In this document: positions 46,679-58,583 of the stretch, piece after piece
How the letters are laid out: every line of letters starts with the position of its first letter
How positions within the stretch are numbered: the stretch's first letter is position 1
Source: Xylaria sp. FL1777
Taxonomy: Eukaryota > Ascomycota > Sordariomycetes > Xylariales > Xylariaceae
NCBI GenBank assembly: GCA_022578965.1
Contig: MU400553.1
Span: forward strand, 1-64,000
Direction of reading: 5' to 3'
DNA length: 64,000 nucleotides
The notes under the pieces: generated by a model
What the model was told of the DNA's origin: nothing
Seen by the model: only the letters and a program-made list of their open reading frames with translations
Database searches by the model: none
Translations under genes and position numbers: made by a program

Positions 46679-47179
46679 TGTGCTATACTAATGCTAGCAA
46701 AAAAGCAAATTTAATCAGACTATTATAACAAAAGGATACAACTACAGTAAAGTTTTAAGACTAAGCGGGGTTGTGAAGATATATACTACTCTTTGGACTC
46801 GCCGTGGCTGTAGAAGCATAATGATGAGGGGCTTTGATTCAGCTGAACTCTAGACGATCAATCAGTTAACCGACGTAGCACAATGCTCTTTATTGGCAGC
46901 ATATAGTTACTCCGAAGCTGCATGTAAGCACTAACTTATCGCTAATATAAATATTGTGATGGCGGGCGGTGAAAAGGGTGGTGAAAAGGGTGGTGTGAAT
47001 TGCACGGTGTGTGCTGGCTGATTCTATCCTATTCCGCTTCAGCCGTGCCAGGACTTTCACACAATACCTCCCACTTCCCCGCCTGGATGGCAGAAATCGA
47101 ACGATACAAGGAACTTCACCTTGAATAATTTTGAACTCCCTGGTCATTGCAATAGATTTCATGCCATATCTGAAGTAAA
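46679..47179. other. Divergent spacer
   Basis: About 500 bases between the ankyrin relic and the orphan gene. It has short GTGAAAAGGGTG direct repeats near 46969-46997 and no gene. Confidence 0.5.
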
Positions 47180-48328
47180 ATGGCGCAAATAGAAGTCGGT
47201 GCTCTCGCCGTAGCTGTTCTCGCTATCCTCTTTACCTTCAACCCCCATGTTGCGTGGGGAGTAGACTGGATCTTCCGCCTAATCGGCTCGTTACTCTATG
47301 ACTCCTTTTGGTGCGAGACACTTGAGTGGCGTAACGTTGCATACGCGCAACAACCCATCCACGGACCGCTTGTAGAGAAGATCGAAGGCCCATGCCTGTA
47401 TGGGCACGACCGACTACATTGCTGGGCATTGGGGCCCATCACCTTCAAAAAGGTGATGGGGAACTCAGGAGGCTATATTTCGAAGGTTAGAAAGCCTAGA
47501 GGTCTACCCTATGCAAAATCCTATATAAAGACAAACTACCAAACCCTCTTAACGTACCTCTTAATGACTGCCGATATCGACACCTTTGGCGACACTATTT
47601 TCGACCCTCGCCGTGCTGGTTATTTCGATCTTAAAACCATATATGGGTTTTCAGTCGTCAGAGTTGGGACCACAGATTCGATAGTATCTCTCACGAAGCA
47701 CGAAGCCGAGTGTATTATGGCTGGATGGCCTCCGTTTTATAGAGAAATTTTCAAAAGTTTCGAAGGTCACAAGCTGGAAAGTATATTACGATCAGATCAA
47801 GATGTATGTAGGCCTGGCTGGATTGTAGCCTTAGGTCTAGGTCCTGTACAACCTACAGCATTCTACATCGACAAAGGACAGGACATTTTCACCTTAGCGA
47901 TAGATCGGACCGTCTCTAGATTCCAGGCTCTAAAGCTCCTATGGCCACAGGAGAGAGGTCTAGATTCCGCAGAAACACGCCTCAACGGGCTCGTTAAAGC
48001 AGGAGCGAGTTATGTCTCAACTCAAGATAGACCAGCTGCGCAGTCTCCGCGTGGTGTAAAGCAGGTCGTCGCTTATCCTGCGAAGATGCCTAAGCTAACC
48101 AAAGACCAATGCACGGCCTTAATAAATGTTTTCCACAATATCGAGAATGAGGATGTCAGCGAAGAGAGAAGAATTTTCGGCGACAAGATTGTGGATTGTA
48201 TGGCAAGGGTAGTTTTGGGAGTAGAGATTGCAGTGAAGTACTGTAACAGTGCAAGAAAGATTCGAGTAAATGAGATTGTACGCAACGAGGCGATTTATAT
48301 AGGCGACTGCAACTCATTTGATCTATAG
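47180..48328 (+). CDS. Uncharacterised membrane-anchored protein
   Basis: A single 382-codon open frame, long for this AT/GC balance, with protein-like composition. The N-terminus (ALAVAVLAILFTFNPHVAW, then IFRLIGSLLYDSF) gives one or two hydrophobic helices; the rest is soluble and Cys/Trp-containing. I recognise no domain. It reads like the lineage-specific proteins often found near repeats and heterokaryon-type genes in moulds, but that is only an impression. No intron is needed. Confidence 0.72.
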   Translation: MAQIEVGALAVAVLAILFTFNPHVAWGVDWIFRLIGSLLYDSFWCETLEWRNVAYAQQPIHGPLVEKIEGPCLYGHDRLHCWALGPITFKKVMGNSGGYISKVRKPRGLPYAKSYIKTNYQTLLTYLLMTADIDTFGDTIFDPRRAGYFDLKTIYGFSVVRVGTTDSIVSLTKHEAECIMAGWPPFYREIFKSFEGHKLESILRSDQDVCRPGWIVALGLGPVQPTAFYIDKGQDIFTLAIDRTVSRFQALKLLWPQERGLDSAETRLNGLVKAGASYVSTQDRPAAQSPRGVKQVVAYPAKMPKLTKDQCTALINVFHNIENEDVSEERRIFGDKIVDCMARVVLGVEIAVKYCNSARKIRVNEIVRNEAIYIGDCNSFDL

Positions 48329-49458
48329 CACACACTAGGGTACACGCACTACCTACCTAGGTAGGTAATTGGTATAGGTACCCAGGGATAGCGTAGCTAG
48401 GAGCTGATAATAATTGTCAGGCTTTGGAAGTGGTGGAAAGGATCTAGATGTATTAAGGGGTTAGTTATGAGGCATCGCAGCAGATACAGCGTACGGAGGT
48501 TTGGGACAAAATTGACCGGCATCCTTGGCAATGGCCCATAGCGCAAATAAAATAAACCACATATGGTCATGATATCGGACTACGTGAGCATTATTGTTGG
48601 CAGGTACTTCGTACGTAGTATGACCTAGCCTATGTATATAGGCCAATGCCAAGGATGCCGGTCAATTTGTCCCAAACCTCCGTAGAGTGCCCGGGAAAGA
48701 TTGATGGGCTGTCTTCTTTGTTGCGCGCAGCAAAGTTATGGACTTACAAAACTCAATCTAGAACTTCGGTGGCTTTAACGGAAAACTTTATCTTGTTCCA
48801 GATCTCTTGAAGCTGCGTCGAAACTGTTAGACATTCCTCATGCCATTTGAGATGAGACAATTCTTCTCGCCAAGAGGTGTTGGGTGACGCATCCTCCGAA
48901 GGATGACGTTAGAGGAGAGTATGGCTTCGGGCCATCACTGGGTACAGACTAAGCAAGATCTACACCACAAGCGCCGATCCCAACGCTAGTGTAGTAAATG
49001 CAATGGTTTTCAGCCGGCACTCCCCCGCAAGCCAGCGATCTCTGGGACCCTTGTTCCACTTGCGTGGGACCCTGGTGCTCGGAGGCGCTTTGAAACAAGT
49101 TTCTAGCCACAACTACGCTACCGATAGCTTGGAACCGCGGGATTGCGTGTGCGCATTTCATGGAGAGACGGTCTACTTCCGCATCCTACCGATGTGGCGC
49201 TCTATATGATATCATGGCCATTTACGTCACAGGCGCGATCGGTGAGATCGGTGAAATCTCGAGGCCATGGATGAAGATATAAGTCGAGGCTGGTCGAGAA
49301 TCGATGGCATGGTTTCTTTGTTGAAAACATTACACACCACACACCACACAAGACATCAAACAAATCAAACTACACGAACTCTCGAATAGAGAATCATCTA
49401 TCACTCTCTTCACTCATAAGCTCGAGACAACTATATATAAACACAAAACAAATCAACC
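48329..49458. other. Intergenic region with a MITE
   Basis: About 1.1 kb. It holds CCTACCTAGGTAGGTA at 48352-48367 and the family A MITE copy at 48494-48682. The last 140 bases are a CA/CT-rich leader before the glycine-rich gene. Confidence 0.6.
48494..48682. mobile_element. MITE, family A, copy 2
   Basis: A 189-base element with about 46-base inverted repeats starting CGGAGGTTTGGGACAAA. The left arm has one extra A. It is flanked by TA at 48492-48493 and 48683-48684. The terminal sequence matches the element at 4372-4729, including CCTTGGCAATGG and the internal GCAAATAAAATAAA. It is shorter and less diverged than copy 1. Confidence 0.92.
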
Positions 49459-49791
49459 ATGTCCAACAACCAGAACGGCGGACTTCTCGGCGGCCTCACC
49501 GGAGGACTTGACAACGTCCTAACCGGCGGCGAGCAGGCCAAGGGCCAAGGTGGCCTCCTCGGCGGCTTGACGGGGGCCCTGGGCAACACCACACAGGGTC
49601 TTGGCAACGGCCTCAACTCTACAACAAGAGGCCTGGGCAGCGCCGTTGGCCAGACCACCGAAGGCCTCGGAAACACTGTTGGTGGTGTGGCTAATGGAGT
49701 CGGCGGCGCCGTCGGTGGCGTGGGCAAGACTGTCGGCGGAGCCACGGGCAGCAAGAGCGACGACAGCGCATTCAAGGGTTACGGAATCTAA
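49459..49791 (+). CDS. Small glycine-rich repeat protein
   Basis: Intronless, 110 aa. Almost entirely made of Gly-Leu/Val-Gly units (GGLLGGLTGGL, repeated as GGLLGGLTGAL; later GNTVGGVANGVGGAVGG), with few aromatic or charged residues except the C-terminal SDDSAFKGYGI. No signal peptide. Conserved short glycine-rich proteins of this style are widespread in moulds and are often abundant or stress-induced; the function is not known. The CA/CT-rich 5' leader fits high expression. The repeated GGCGG codons also generate long antisense ORFs, which are not genes. Confidence 0.8.
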   Translation: MSNNQNGGLLGGLTGGLDNVLTGGEQAKGQGGLLGGLTGALGNTTQGLGNGLNSTTRGLGSAVGQTTEGLGNTVGGVANGVGGAVGGVGKTVGGATGSKSDDSAFKGYGI

Positions 49792-50275
49792 ATGTCGATT
49801 AGGGGTTATTTCAAACGGATTTTATTAGAAAGGCATATTATGTATATTCAAGGACTGGAGACGGATTGGGAACGCATTGGGTATGGATTGGATTTGGATT
49901 ATGGCCCTGGCATGAGATTATGATGTATGTTGTACAACTATCTCGGTAATAAGGGAACGGAATTGGTTCGAACCATACTTTCATTCTACGTGTTCGTGTT
50001 AAGTCGTGACTATGTCAATTCTAACCATATTGAAGCGAAAAAGACTCTAGACGAATTGGTTATGATTGACCAGCTCCTCAAGTATCTGATCTGTAGTATG
50101 ATAGGTAGATAAAGTACCTAAATTGTTAGTGAGTTAGTGGCTGACGTGGCGGTGGCTGTGTGCCTGTTGAGCAGCTGCTGGCGGGGGTGGTAACTGGCTG
50201 AATTTCACGAGGTACCACCACTCTATTATCTCCATTGTATTGTTTGTTTAGTCTCTAGGGTCAATCTAGTTCGCC
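49792..50275. other. Intergenic spacer
   Basis: About 480 bases with nothing specific; it ends in the promoter of COG5. Confidence 0.5.
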
Positions 50276-51634
50276 ATGTCGGCTAACGAGGAAGAAGAGG
50301 AAGAAGCATCCTATATAGATTACGAAGCCTTTCTTGATCCCGGCTTCAAGCCATCGGCCTTTGCCAACACTCTCGTTCTCGCGACCAACAATCCCACCGA
50401 CACTCCGCTCGATCTCTCAACACCGCTCTCCAAGGTCCTGTTCGACGCCCAAGAGCTCGACTCGCACATCCACCTCCTCACCACGCGATCCGCCCTCCCG
50501 CTGCTCACCCACACCAAGGAGCAGACCGATTCGAGCAAGCGCATCATATCCGAGATCGACAGCCAATTCAAGAGTCTAAACGAGAGCTACAAGCAGCTCG
50601 AGAAGGAAGTCATACAGAAACATGCAGAGGCCGACGAGGTGCGCTTCATTGCCTCGAGGCTATGGGAAACACTGAAGCTCGGCAGATCCGTCGGTCGGTG
50701 CCTACAGCTAGGTCGGCAACTCGAGGTCCAGCATGCCGAACTGAGTAGTGGAGCTGGAGCCAGCCAGAAAGAGGACCACAGGGCTCTTGTACGATGTGCG
50801 CATACAATCCTCTCCCTGAGGGAAATCACCGAGAAGAGCGGTCCCGGCGAAGAAGGACATGGGCTGCAGAAGGTCGAGGCCATTAGAAGTCTACAAAACC
50901 ATGTCGTTGGGCCAATTGAGCGGTCTATCAAGGCGACTTCTGAGCAGATCATCCGCGAATTCTCCATCGGTTCTGCTTCAGGCACCGCCACCTTTGCGCA
51001 AAGTGAGGAGGCTAAGACACGGACCATATCTGCCGCTGTCACTCTATATCTAATCTCACCGACCAGCGGCGTGAGACCCGACAGATGGACTCCCCAGCTT
51101 CTAGTACAGGCTCTCGAAGTATACCTACGCAATGCATTACAAAGCTCCATAGCTTCACTCGCGAGATCACTAGCGACGCTGCCGTCGCTCGACCGCACCC
51201 TGGCCGAGGTTTCGGCGCGATGCCAGAACATCGTTGCTTTTGAAATCATACTTGACGCAACAAAAGCACCACCGCACCCGCTTTTGCCGACGCAGAAACC
51301 GACACCCGAAAAGAACAATCTCTTGCAACCCCTTCTCACATACCTCGAAACCGGCTCGCTTGCTTCGTACTTCTGGAGGTCTATGGCGGGCAGCCTCGCC
51401 ACCAGAGTACAGGAAATAATCAACCGCGGTGGCGTATCTGCTAGGACCTTGAAGACGAACCGAACCACGGTGGGCGAGGCAATCCGAGAATGTGTTATTC
51501 GAGGTAGTCAACCACCTAGCACCGTGGCCGCGACTAAAGGCCGTGGTTCTAAAGGTGACCCCGAGAGAAACGGCAGCTGGGACAGAGAGGTAGCCGTCAT
51601 GGTTGGCAGTGTCGTGAACAATTTAGGGCGATAA
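50276..51634 (+). CDS. COG5: Conserved oligomeric Golgi complex subunit 5
   Basis: Intronless, 452 aa. The acidic N-terminus is followed by the COG5 N-terminal region: YEAFLDPGFKPSAFANTLV, then the long helical segment with SEIDSQFKSLNESYKQLEKEV (coiled coil) and ASRLWETLKLGRSVGRCLQL. COG5 belongs to lobe B of the COG tether, which captures vesicles recycling within the Golgi. Fungal orthologues of about this length are usual. It is a conserved single-copy gene and marks where the window returns to core genome. Confidence 0.93.
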   Translation: MSANEEEEEEASYIDYEAFLDPGFKPSAFANTLVLATNNPTDTPLDLSTPLSKVLFDAQELDSHIHLLTTRSALPLLTHTKEQTDSSKRIISEIDSQFKSLNESYKQLEKEVIQKHAEADEVRFIASRLWETLKLGRSVGRCLQLGRQLEVQHAELSSGAGASQKEDHRALVRCAHTILSLREITEKSGPGEEGHGLQKVEAIRSLQNHVVGPIERSIKATSEQIIREFSIGSASGTATFAQSEEAKTRTISAAVTLYLISPTSGVRPDRWTPQLLVQALEVYLRNALQSSIASLARSLATLPSLDRTLAEVSARCQNIVAFEIILDATKAPPHPLLPTQKPTPEKNNLLQPLLTYLETGSLASYFWRSMAGSLATRVQEIINRGGVSARTLKTNRTTVGEAIRECVIRGSQPPSTVAATKGRGSKGDPERNGSWDREVAVMVGSVVNNLGR

Positions 51635-53439
51635 GAACTTGATCTTATTGCTAGTATGTCTACATGCCATGCTTTGAAACCGCACCTCCAAAAGTTGTTG
51701 GTTAAGTGCCTCGATTTTGTCATCAGGCTGCTGTGCCTTGTGATAATTATCGATTATAAGTTATACTGAAAAAAAAAGGGCCCATATCGAATCGTATAAA
51801 GAGGCTCACCAACGACTGCTGCTAGTTATTCATTCGTAACCTCCCCGCGACGCTTCATCTTGTCCATTCAATTCTAACGCATCCCAATTCGGGGTTTATT
51901 AGAGGTGGAGGATCCGGCATATTGCAATTACGCATACAACCAAGCCTCGGTAGACAACCTATATACCTATTCCAGACCAAGAGAACCCAGCAATAGGCTG
52001 AAGTAGTGCTGTCCAATTCCCACAATTCCCAGGGACCGGAGAGATTGTAGCGGCGCGTTCCTGAAAACTCAATTAGGGTGCTAAGCACTTGCGGTGGAGA
52101 ACTAGTCTACCGGTATCGTTCTCGTTCACCTGTCTCGAACACTATTCACGCTTTCGGAAAGACGCCTATCCATGTGCAGTAGCAAGTGGGCACGACATTA
52201 TGACGCAGGTAGGGGCCTCGACCGTCGATGGCCCCCGGCTGACTCGATCGACTCAATCATTCATCTTGCCCGTACAGGACCGAGATATGTATGTTGGCCT
52301 TTGTCGTGCGAAAATAGATTCTTTATCCTATTGGTTCCTTGCGACTGTTCCTCGATCACTTCGACCCGCTAATTTAATCTGCCGGTGTAGTTTTCTGATA
52401 CTCACTACGTCATCCATTTACTGGGTACTGTAGGTATGTTGACACCGCTTATTATACACTTATTCTAACCCCTCACTCTCACTCCCGCCCTTCTGGTCAC
52501 GAGCACCAACACATGTTTTGCTTCTTCCATGTTATCGCAACTACTGAGGCCCCAGTTGGCATTATTCAATCCGTGGCCGTAGTTCGGTCAGTCTATCTAG
52601 CTGTTTCAGAGGTAGTCAGTAGAAAGACATTCAGATCACAAGTGCTGTGCTAGATAAGTTCGCATTAGAGGCGCGCGACAGTGGCCGTCGAGTTCCTGGC
52701 TCAAGACGGCAACTGGAGGGGTATTAAATCAGATACCATTGGCTGGCAATACTCCGTACTACACACACATGCTGCTATCGAATCCTACCTACTTACATAC
52801 TTACTGAAGTACCTTATCTACACCTTCTGTCTACACCAGAGTAGCGGTAGTATACACCAGGAACAAAACCTCTAGCTCTGGAGCCTCTGTAGGCTCTGTA
52901 GTCTCTTCCCATGTAAGTATGGTCAGTACTACCGTTGTACTATTGCTCAGAGCCCCACGATTGCCCCACCTTAAATTCTGATTGCACGTCACCGACAACA
53001 TCCAGGTTGTTTGTGTTGCTGGACATGTTGCTAGACATAGGACAAAGTATCCAGATGTGAATGTCACCCAAACGACTTACATAAACATACTACCATTCAC
53101 AATCCTTTCCTATCAATACATCGCTATTCTCACGCTTTTCTGACCATATAAATATACTTTCCCCTTTTCCCTCTACCTTTTCCCCTTTCGTCATCTAGCC
53201 TGGTGTTAGCTTTCCATCCAAGACCATTGAGACTGAGGCTCGAAATATAGTTATTCCTATTACACTACGCGACAACTATCTTTAACCTCTCTGTCTATCC
53301 TATTCCTTATTCCTCATTCCTCCCTTTTAAGCACTCAGCTTTTCCTTATTTTACTCTTACCTGTCCTGTCTTCGGATTTCTTGGGAGATCAGCCATTCCT
53401 TGCTTCGAAGCGTCGATCGCTTCGAACGGCTAAACAACG
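51635..53439. other. Intergenic region
   Basis: About 1.8 kb. No supported gene. The last 300 bases are pyrimidine-rich (TTTCCCCTTTTC type) and look like the promoter and long 5' leader of the trehalose gene. Confidence 0.55.
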
Positions 53440-56400
53440 ATGGCAGAACAAAAACAGTACCCCCCAAAGCTCCCCGCCATTCAAGAAACACACGGTGCTT
53501 CTCTCTCTCCGCGGGCCACCGTGAGCACAGACAACAGCAGTGATAGTTCTCCAAATCCCGCGCGCAACCGAACGGCCAATACAGATATTCCTGTTACTCC
53601 CGGTATCCATCGAGCTACATACAAAACTCCGACTTGGCAGCAATCCAACGGCTCTGAGAATCAGGGCTATTTTACACTGGACACGATAGAACACGGTCAT
53701 CCCTCCGAACCTAACCGCCAGGCCGAGGTCCCCGACGAAACTAGAACATCTTCCCCGACCGATTTAATCAGGGACACCATGTCCGGCGAGGAGTTGCTGA
53801 AGCGGATGAGCCAGTCCGTCACCGGCCGCAGCGAATCCATTGCCGACATCCAATCTGCGGCTCCTGATCTGGCGCTCACAGGCAACATTATATCAGTTAC
53901 TTTCACCACTCCACACACCATCAAATATCGGCATAATGGCGAATGGGTACGTCGGCATCCTATGGCCCTTCATACTACAACCTAACTGAAGCGAAACAGG
54001 AACTGGGATCTCGACATGGCTTATCAGCTTTATTCGATTCGTTCGCGTACCTCTCTTCTGACGCCAGCCCCTGGAGTCATTCCGTTGTCGCATGGACCGG
54101 CGAGATAGAGTGCTCTTTTGAAAGCACGGCGTCTCCCACCACACCCCAAGATACGATTACCATACCCGGATTGAGCCATCTCTCTGCACCAATACCCATA
54201 GACGGCGATTTACCACCTACACCGCCCAATGCAGATGGCCTATGGGTATCACGCGACCATCAGAAGGACCTCGAGCGTCGACTCGCCCAAGACAAAGGGC
54301 TAAAGACTATACCTGTCTGGCTGTCTGACGATAATGAGGTAGACGATGAGGGCATTAACCTGAATGATCAAGAGCGGTGGAGACGCTATGCTGAGCATGC
54401 GTTGTATCCCCTTTTTCATTATAAACAACAGGAGCCCAGTGACGGCCGAGCGGAACGCATAGAGTGGGCTAATTACTACCGAGCTAATCTGCAGTTTGCC
54501 AATAAGATCATTGAGATATACAAGCCAGGCGATATTGTCATTATACACGATTATTACCTCTTGCTGCTTCCTAACATGCTGCGCCAGCGGATGCCAGACA
54601 TGTACATCTCATTTTTCCTGCACTGCCCTTTCCCAAGTAGCGAGTTTTTGAGGTGCTTACCTCGCCGGAAAGAGCTGTTGGAAGGCCTTATGGGATCAAA
54701 CTTGATCGGTTTTCAGTCTTACAGCTACTCGCGCCACTTCACTAGTTGCTGCACTCGTATTCTGGACTTCCCCTCAGATGCAACTGGGGTTGACGCCTTC
54801 GGAGCTCGTGTCGAAGTCGGAGTGTACCCTATTGGTATCGATACTAAAAGGGTAGAGAACCTCGCATGGACGAAAGAAGTGTCAGAGAAATACGACGCCC
54901 TAGGAGAGATGTACAAAGGGAAAAAGATCATTGTTGGCCGAGATCGACTTGATAGCGTTCGGGGTGTGACCCAAAAGCTCATGGCATTCGAAAGATTTCT
55001 GGAATTATACCCTGAGTGGAGGGAGAAAGTTGTATTGATTCAAGTCACATCGCCCACAAATATGAAAGAGGGTAAAGAGGACTCGGAGAACAAGATCGCC
55101 AGCAAAGTTAACGAACTGGTCATGAGAATCAATGGTACATTCGGCAGCTTGGGGTTTTCCCCTGTGCAACACTACCCGCAGTATCTAGCACCAGATGAGT
55201 ACTTTGCACTTCTAAGGGCGGCGGATATTGGACTGATTACATCCGTGCGGGACGGCATGAATACTACCAGCCTCGAATACGTTGTGTGTCAGCGTGACAC
55301 TCACGGACCCCTCATCCTATCAGAATTCAGCGGAACTGCGGGGAGCCTCCGTGACGCAATTCATATCAACCCATGGGATCTCACCAACGTCGCCGGACAA
55401 ATCAACAATGCATTAACGATGTCCCGCGACATGCGTCAATCTATGCAGTCGAACCTATACGCCCACGTCACGACGCAAACCGTACAAAGTTGGATTACCA
55501 AGTTTCTACGGAAACTAGTCGGCACCTTAGCGTCCAATCGTAATGAGAAGGTCACCCCGGTGTTAGATGGAACCATTTTGTTGGAACAGTATCGAGCTTC
55601 AGGCAAGCGTCTTTTTATGTTTGATTACGATGGTACCCTTACGCCCATAGTCAGAGACCCTCAAGCAGCTATCCCCTCAGAGCGTGTCATTCAGACTCTT
55701 AGGGCACTGGCGTCAGATCGTCGCAACGCAGTTTGGATCATCTCAGGAAGGGATCAAGAGTTCTTACAGCAGCACCTGGGTCACATCAAAAACCTCGGGT
55801 TCAGTGCGGAACATGGCAGCTTCATTCGATATCCTGGCGCGACAACTTGGGAGAATCTAGCCGAGAAATTAGACATGTCTTGGCAAGCGGAGGTGTTAGA
55901 TGTCTTTCAGAAATACACCGATCGTGTCCCAGGTTTGTCCGGCCATTAATCCGAAACATCCAGAGTATATATTAACAATAAGGCAGGTTCTTTCATCGAG
56001 CGCAAGCGTTGTGCGCTTACCTGGCACTACCGCCAGGCCAACCCAGAACTAGGCGTTCACGCCTCACACGCCGCTTTTGATGAACTTAAGTCCACCGTGG
56101 CCAAGAAATGGGATGTTGATGTGATGACGGGTAAGGCCAACCTTGAAATCCGGCCAACCTTCATCAACAAGGGCGAGATTGCAAAGCGACTCGTGCGTCA
56201 CTATAACCCGGAGTCGGCCCGCCAAGGATGCGAAAAGAATGCCGCCCGACAGGATGGCGTAAACGAAAATTCAGAACTGGGGTTTGTACTATGTTGTGGC
56301 GACGACTCTACCGACGAAGATATGTTCCGCGCGCTCGACGGTCTAAGCGGCACCCAGCTTGTCAGCGACCACGTCTTTACCGTTTCGGTCGGGGCTAAAA

Positions 56401-56561
56401 ACAAGGTCACGTTTGCTAAGTGGCACGTCCTAGAACCCGAAGACGTTCTCGATCGCGCGGCGCTCCTCGCCGGTGTGGGCCTGAGCGGCGAGCCAACAGA
56501 ACACTTGAGTCAAGTCAATCTTGCCGCTATGGCCGGCCTGGAGGGTCGCGTGCCGACGTAA
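53440..56561 (+). CDS. TPS2: Trehalose-6-phosphate phosphatase (Tps2-type)
   Basis: Three exons, 1004 aa: 53440-53946, 54000-55932 and 55987-56561. The N-terminal 170 residues are polar. A GT20 synthase-like domain (HDYYLLLLPNMLR, FFLHCPFPSSE, GVYPIGID) covers about 180-650. A HAD phosphatase domain follows from about 705, with DYDGTLTP near 710 and CGDDSTDEDMF near 915. Both phosphatase motifs are intact, which argues for Tps2 rather than the regulatory Tps3/Tsl1 subunits. The enzyme removes phosphate from trehalose-6-phosphate in the cytosolic trehalose synthase complex, important for heat tolerance and virulence-related growth in moulds. Intron 1 restores NGEWELGSRHG and intron 2 restores RVPGSFIERK. 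Confidence 0.95.
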
Positions 56562-58583
56562 CTTGTAGAGTCGCTGAAGCTACGGTGGAAGAGTGAAAGG
56601 AATTTGAGGAAGATATATGTAAAACTTGTACGCATGCAGTAGCGGGCTTACAAAGCTGTTCCTCGTTACATAAGCTGACCCGCTACCGGTAGATTGGGTC
56701 ATGCACTGGGTAGCATGAATATCCGGTAGCTTGGTTTCCGGGACGCAGCGCATATAGATATGTAATTCCGACACCTGAGTTCCAATGAAAGCATAGACGT
56801 TTCATGAGCAGTAATTCGGGGCTCTACAATTAATCTAATTTGCCACATATATTCATATTCTCGGGGAAAAGATACACAATTCTTTACGCAGTAGGTATAC
56901 AGATGACTAATTACGCAGTATGTGGGCAAGAGTTGTAATGGCAAAGGCATGAGTGGTCCAGTAATTTTTGAACCTTGCAGCTACGCATACGCCGCCCATG
57001 CTATCCATGCTATCCACGCTACCCTTGCTTACATGAGTGACATCATTGTCTGGGGTAAATACATTCAAAACAATCAACTGCTAATTACCTAGGTACGTAC
57101 AAGGAGCAGTTATAAAGCTGAAAAGCTACATCATTGATTCGAGAAGCATGCGTCTAGGGGGGAATAAAATGGAATTTCTAGAAAAATTAGCTACGAGTAG
57201 AAGTACCGGTACCTCTAAGTTCGCTAGCTTTATTGGTTATTTTACCCCTGTCTAAGTTCCGGAGGTGGCCGGATTTAACTGCATAGTCCGGTCGACGACG
57301 TTATCAGCTAGCAGGGTAGAATTTGCTAAGGACCGGTATTACAAGAGTGTAGGATAAATGCGCTCATCTGCATGTGCCCTGTCACCTAATCTGCAATGGT
57401 TACGCAGTATGGTCATCTTCCGTTCTGGGGTAACGCAGCAGGCGTGCCAGGCAATAGAATCGCTTGCAAGGATACTGACGGACTTCAAGCAGGGACTTAG
57501 CCGATACTAGATACTTTTCCTACGAAGTCGTGCGTATGTAGTATACCGAATAACTACTGACTCTTGAACGAATAGACAGGAGGTCGCTGACACACACCAC
57601 ATACGCACGACTTCGTAGGAAAGGTATCTAGTATCGTAGCTACTAACGGGGCAGTAACAGCTTTGTTTTGTACCGTCACACAATATTTGAAATATCTAGA
57701 TTATGGAACTGCACCGGGATGTTTTATCTATCTCGCGTCAACGTCTATTTATTTCGGAGGCGATTACTTAATGATTGAATCTCCGGGATTTAGGCGACAC
57801 TAGCGTATACCTTTTCCTGCCCCACGACCGACGACCCATGCGGTATAGTACTCCGTATAACTGAGGAATATTTGAAGTGTGTGACCGCCGGGATTTATGC
57901 TAGTTTATGAGGGCATAATTCGGGTTTGGTGTCTCCGCCGAACATGCGGGGTATAAGTTATGCTGTGCTCGCGACTCGCGACTCGCGAGTTGAGAACGCA
58001 ACCCCTACCTATCGCGAGGGCTGCACTAACATGCGACAAGCATCATAGTTCCAGCACTCAACTATACCGCCAAGTCTTCGGTATCTTCAATTCCGGGGTT
58101 TCTTTATTTTGATAGCTCATTCGTAATTCATAAAATCAACTACTTAATACCTGGGAAGAAACGAAAATAAATGCCAGTGTTGATGAACTGGATAACAGTT
58201 GTAATGCCGAGGAAGCGATACTTTCAAGCTAGTTATCGAGCTATACAGAGGTGAAACAGTAATAACTACGAAAATGTTATAGTTGATAACTAAAAATACG
58301 CGCGTATGGTATGCGAGGCCGAGTCAGACATGCAGCATCTCGGATTCCGTGTACCATTGATGATGAAACTGGGATATTTTATCAACAAATTATGAGATCC
58401 CAATTACTAGCAACGTCCGACCCTCCGAGATACCCCACGAAGTCCACAATCGTTCTATCGCGGTATTTGCGTATTTGCTAATGATGATACCTTCTATAAA
58501 TACTGAACCCAAAGATTACATTTTCTCCCAACTCATATGTCTTCATCGAGTTGACCGTTGCAAGCACAGAACACCTCGTGAAC
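56562..58583. other. Intergenic region with a large hairpin
   Basis: About 2 kb. It holds TACGCAGTA words at 56885, 56912 and 57401, TACCTAGGTA at 57087-57096 and the inverted repeat at 57502-57636. The short CGACTCGCGACTCGCGAGT tract near 57970-57988 is a compact self-complementary repeat. No gene was seen. Confidence 0.6.
57502..57636. repeat. Near-perfect inverted repeat (MITE-like hairpin)
   Basis: Arms 57502-57539 and 57600-57636 (CGATACTAGATAC, CCTACGAAGTCGTGCGTATG) pair with a single mismatch across a loop of about 60 bases. Within each arm ACGAAGTCGT is a further partial dyad. No clear target duplication can be fixed. It may be a small transposable element remnant or a structured regulatory RNA. 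Confidence 0.85.

Noticed and set aside
49431..49775. Proline-rich minus-strand ORF
   Set aside because: It is the antisense reading of the GGC-rich codons of the glycine-rich gene.
50587..51468. A 293-codon minus-strand ORF
   Set aside because: Shadow of COG5; no domain and a poor composition, while the sense frame matches a known family.
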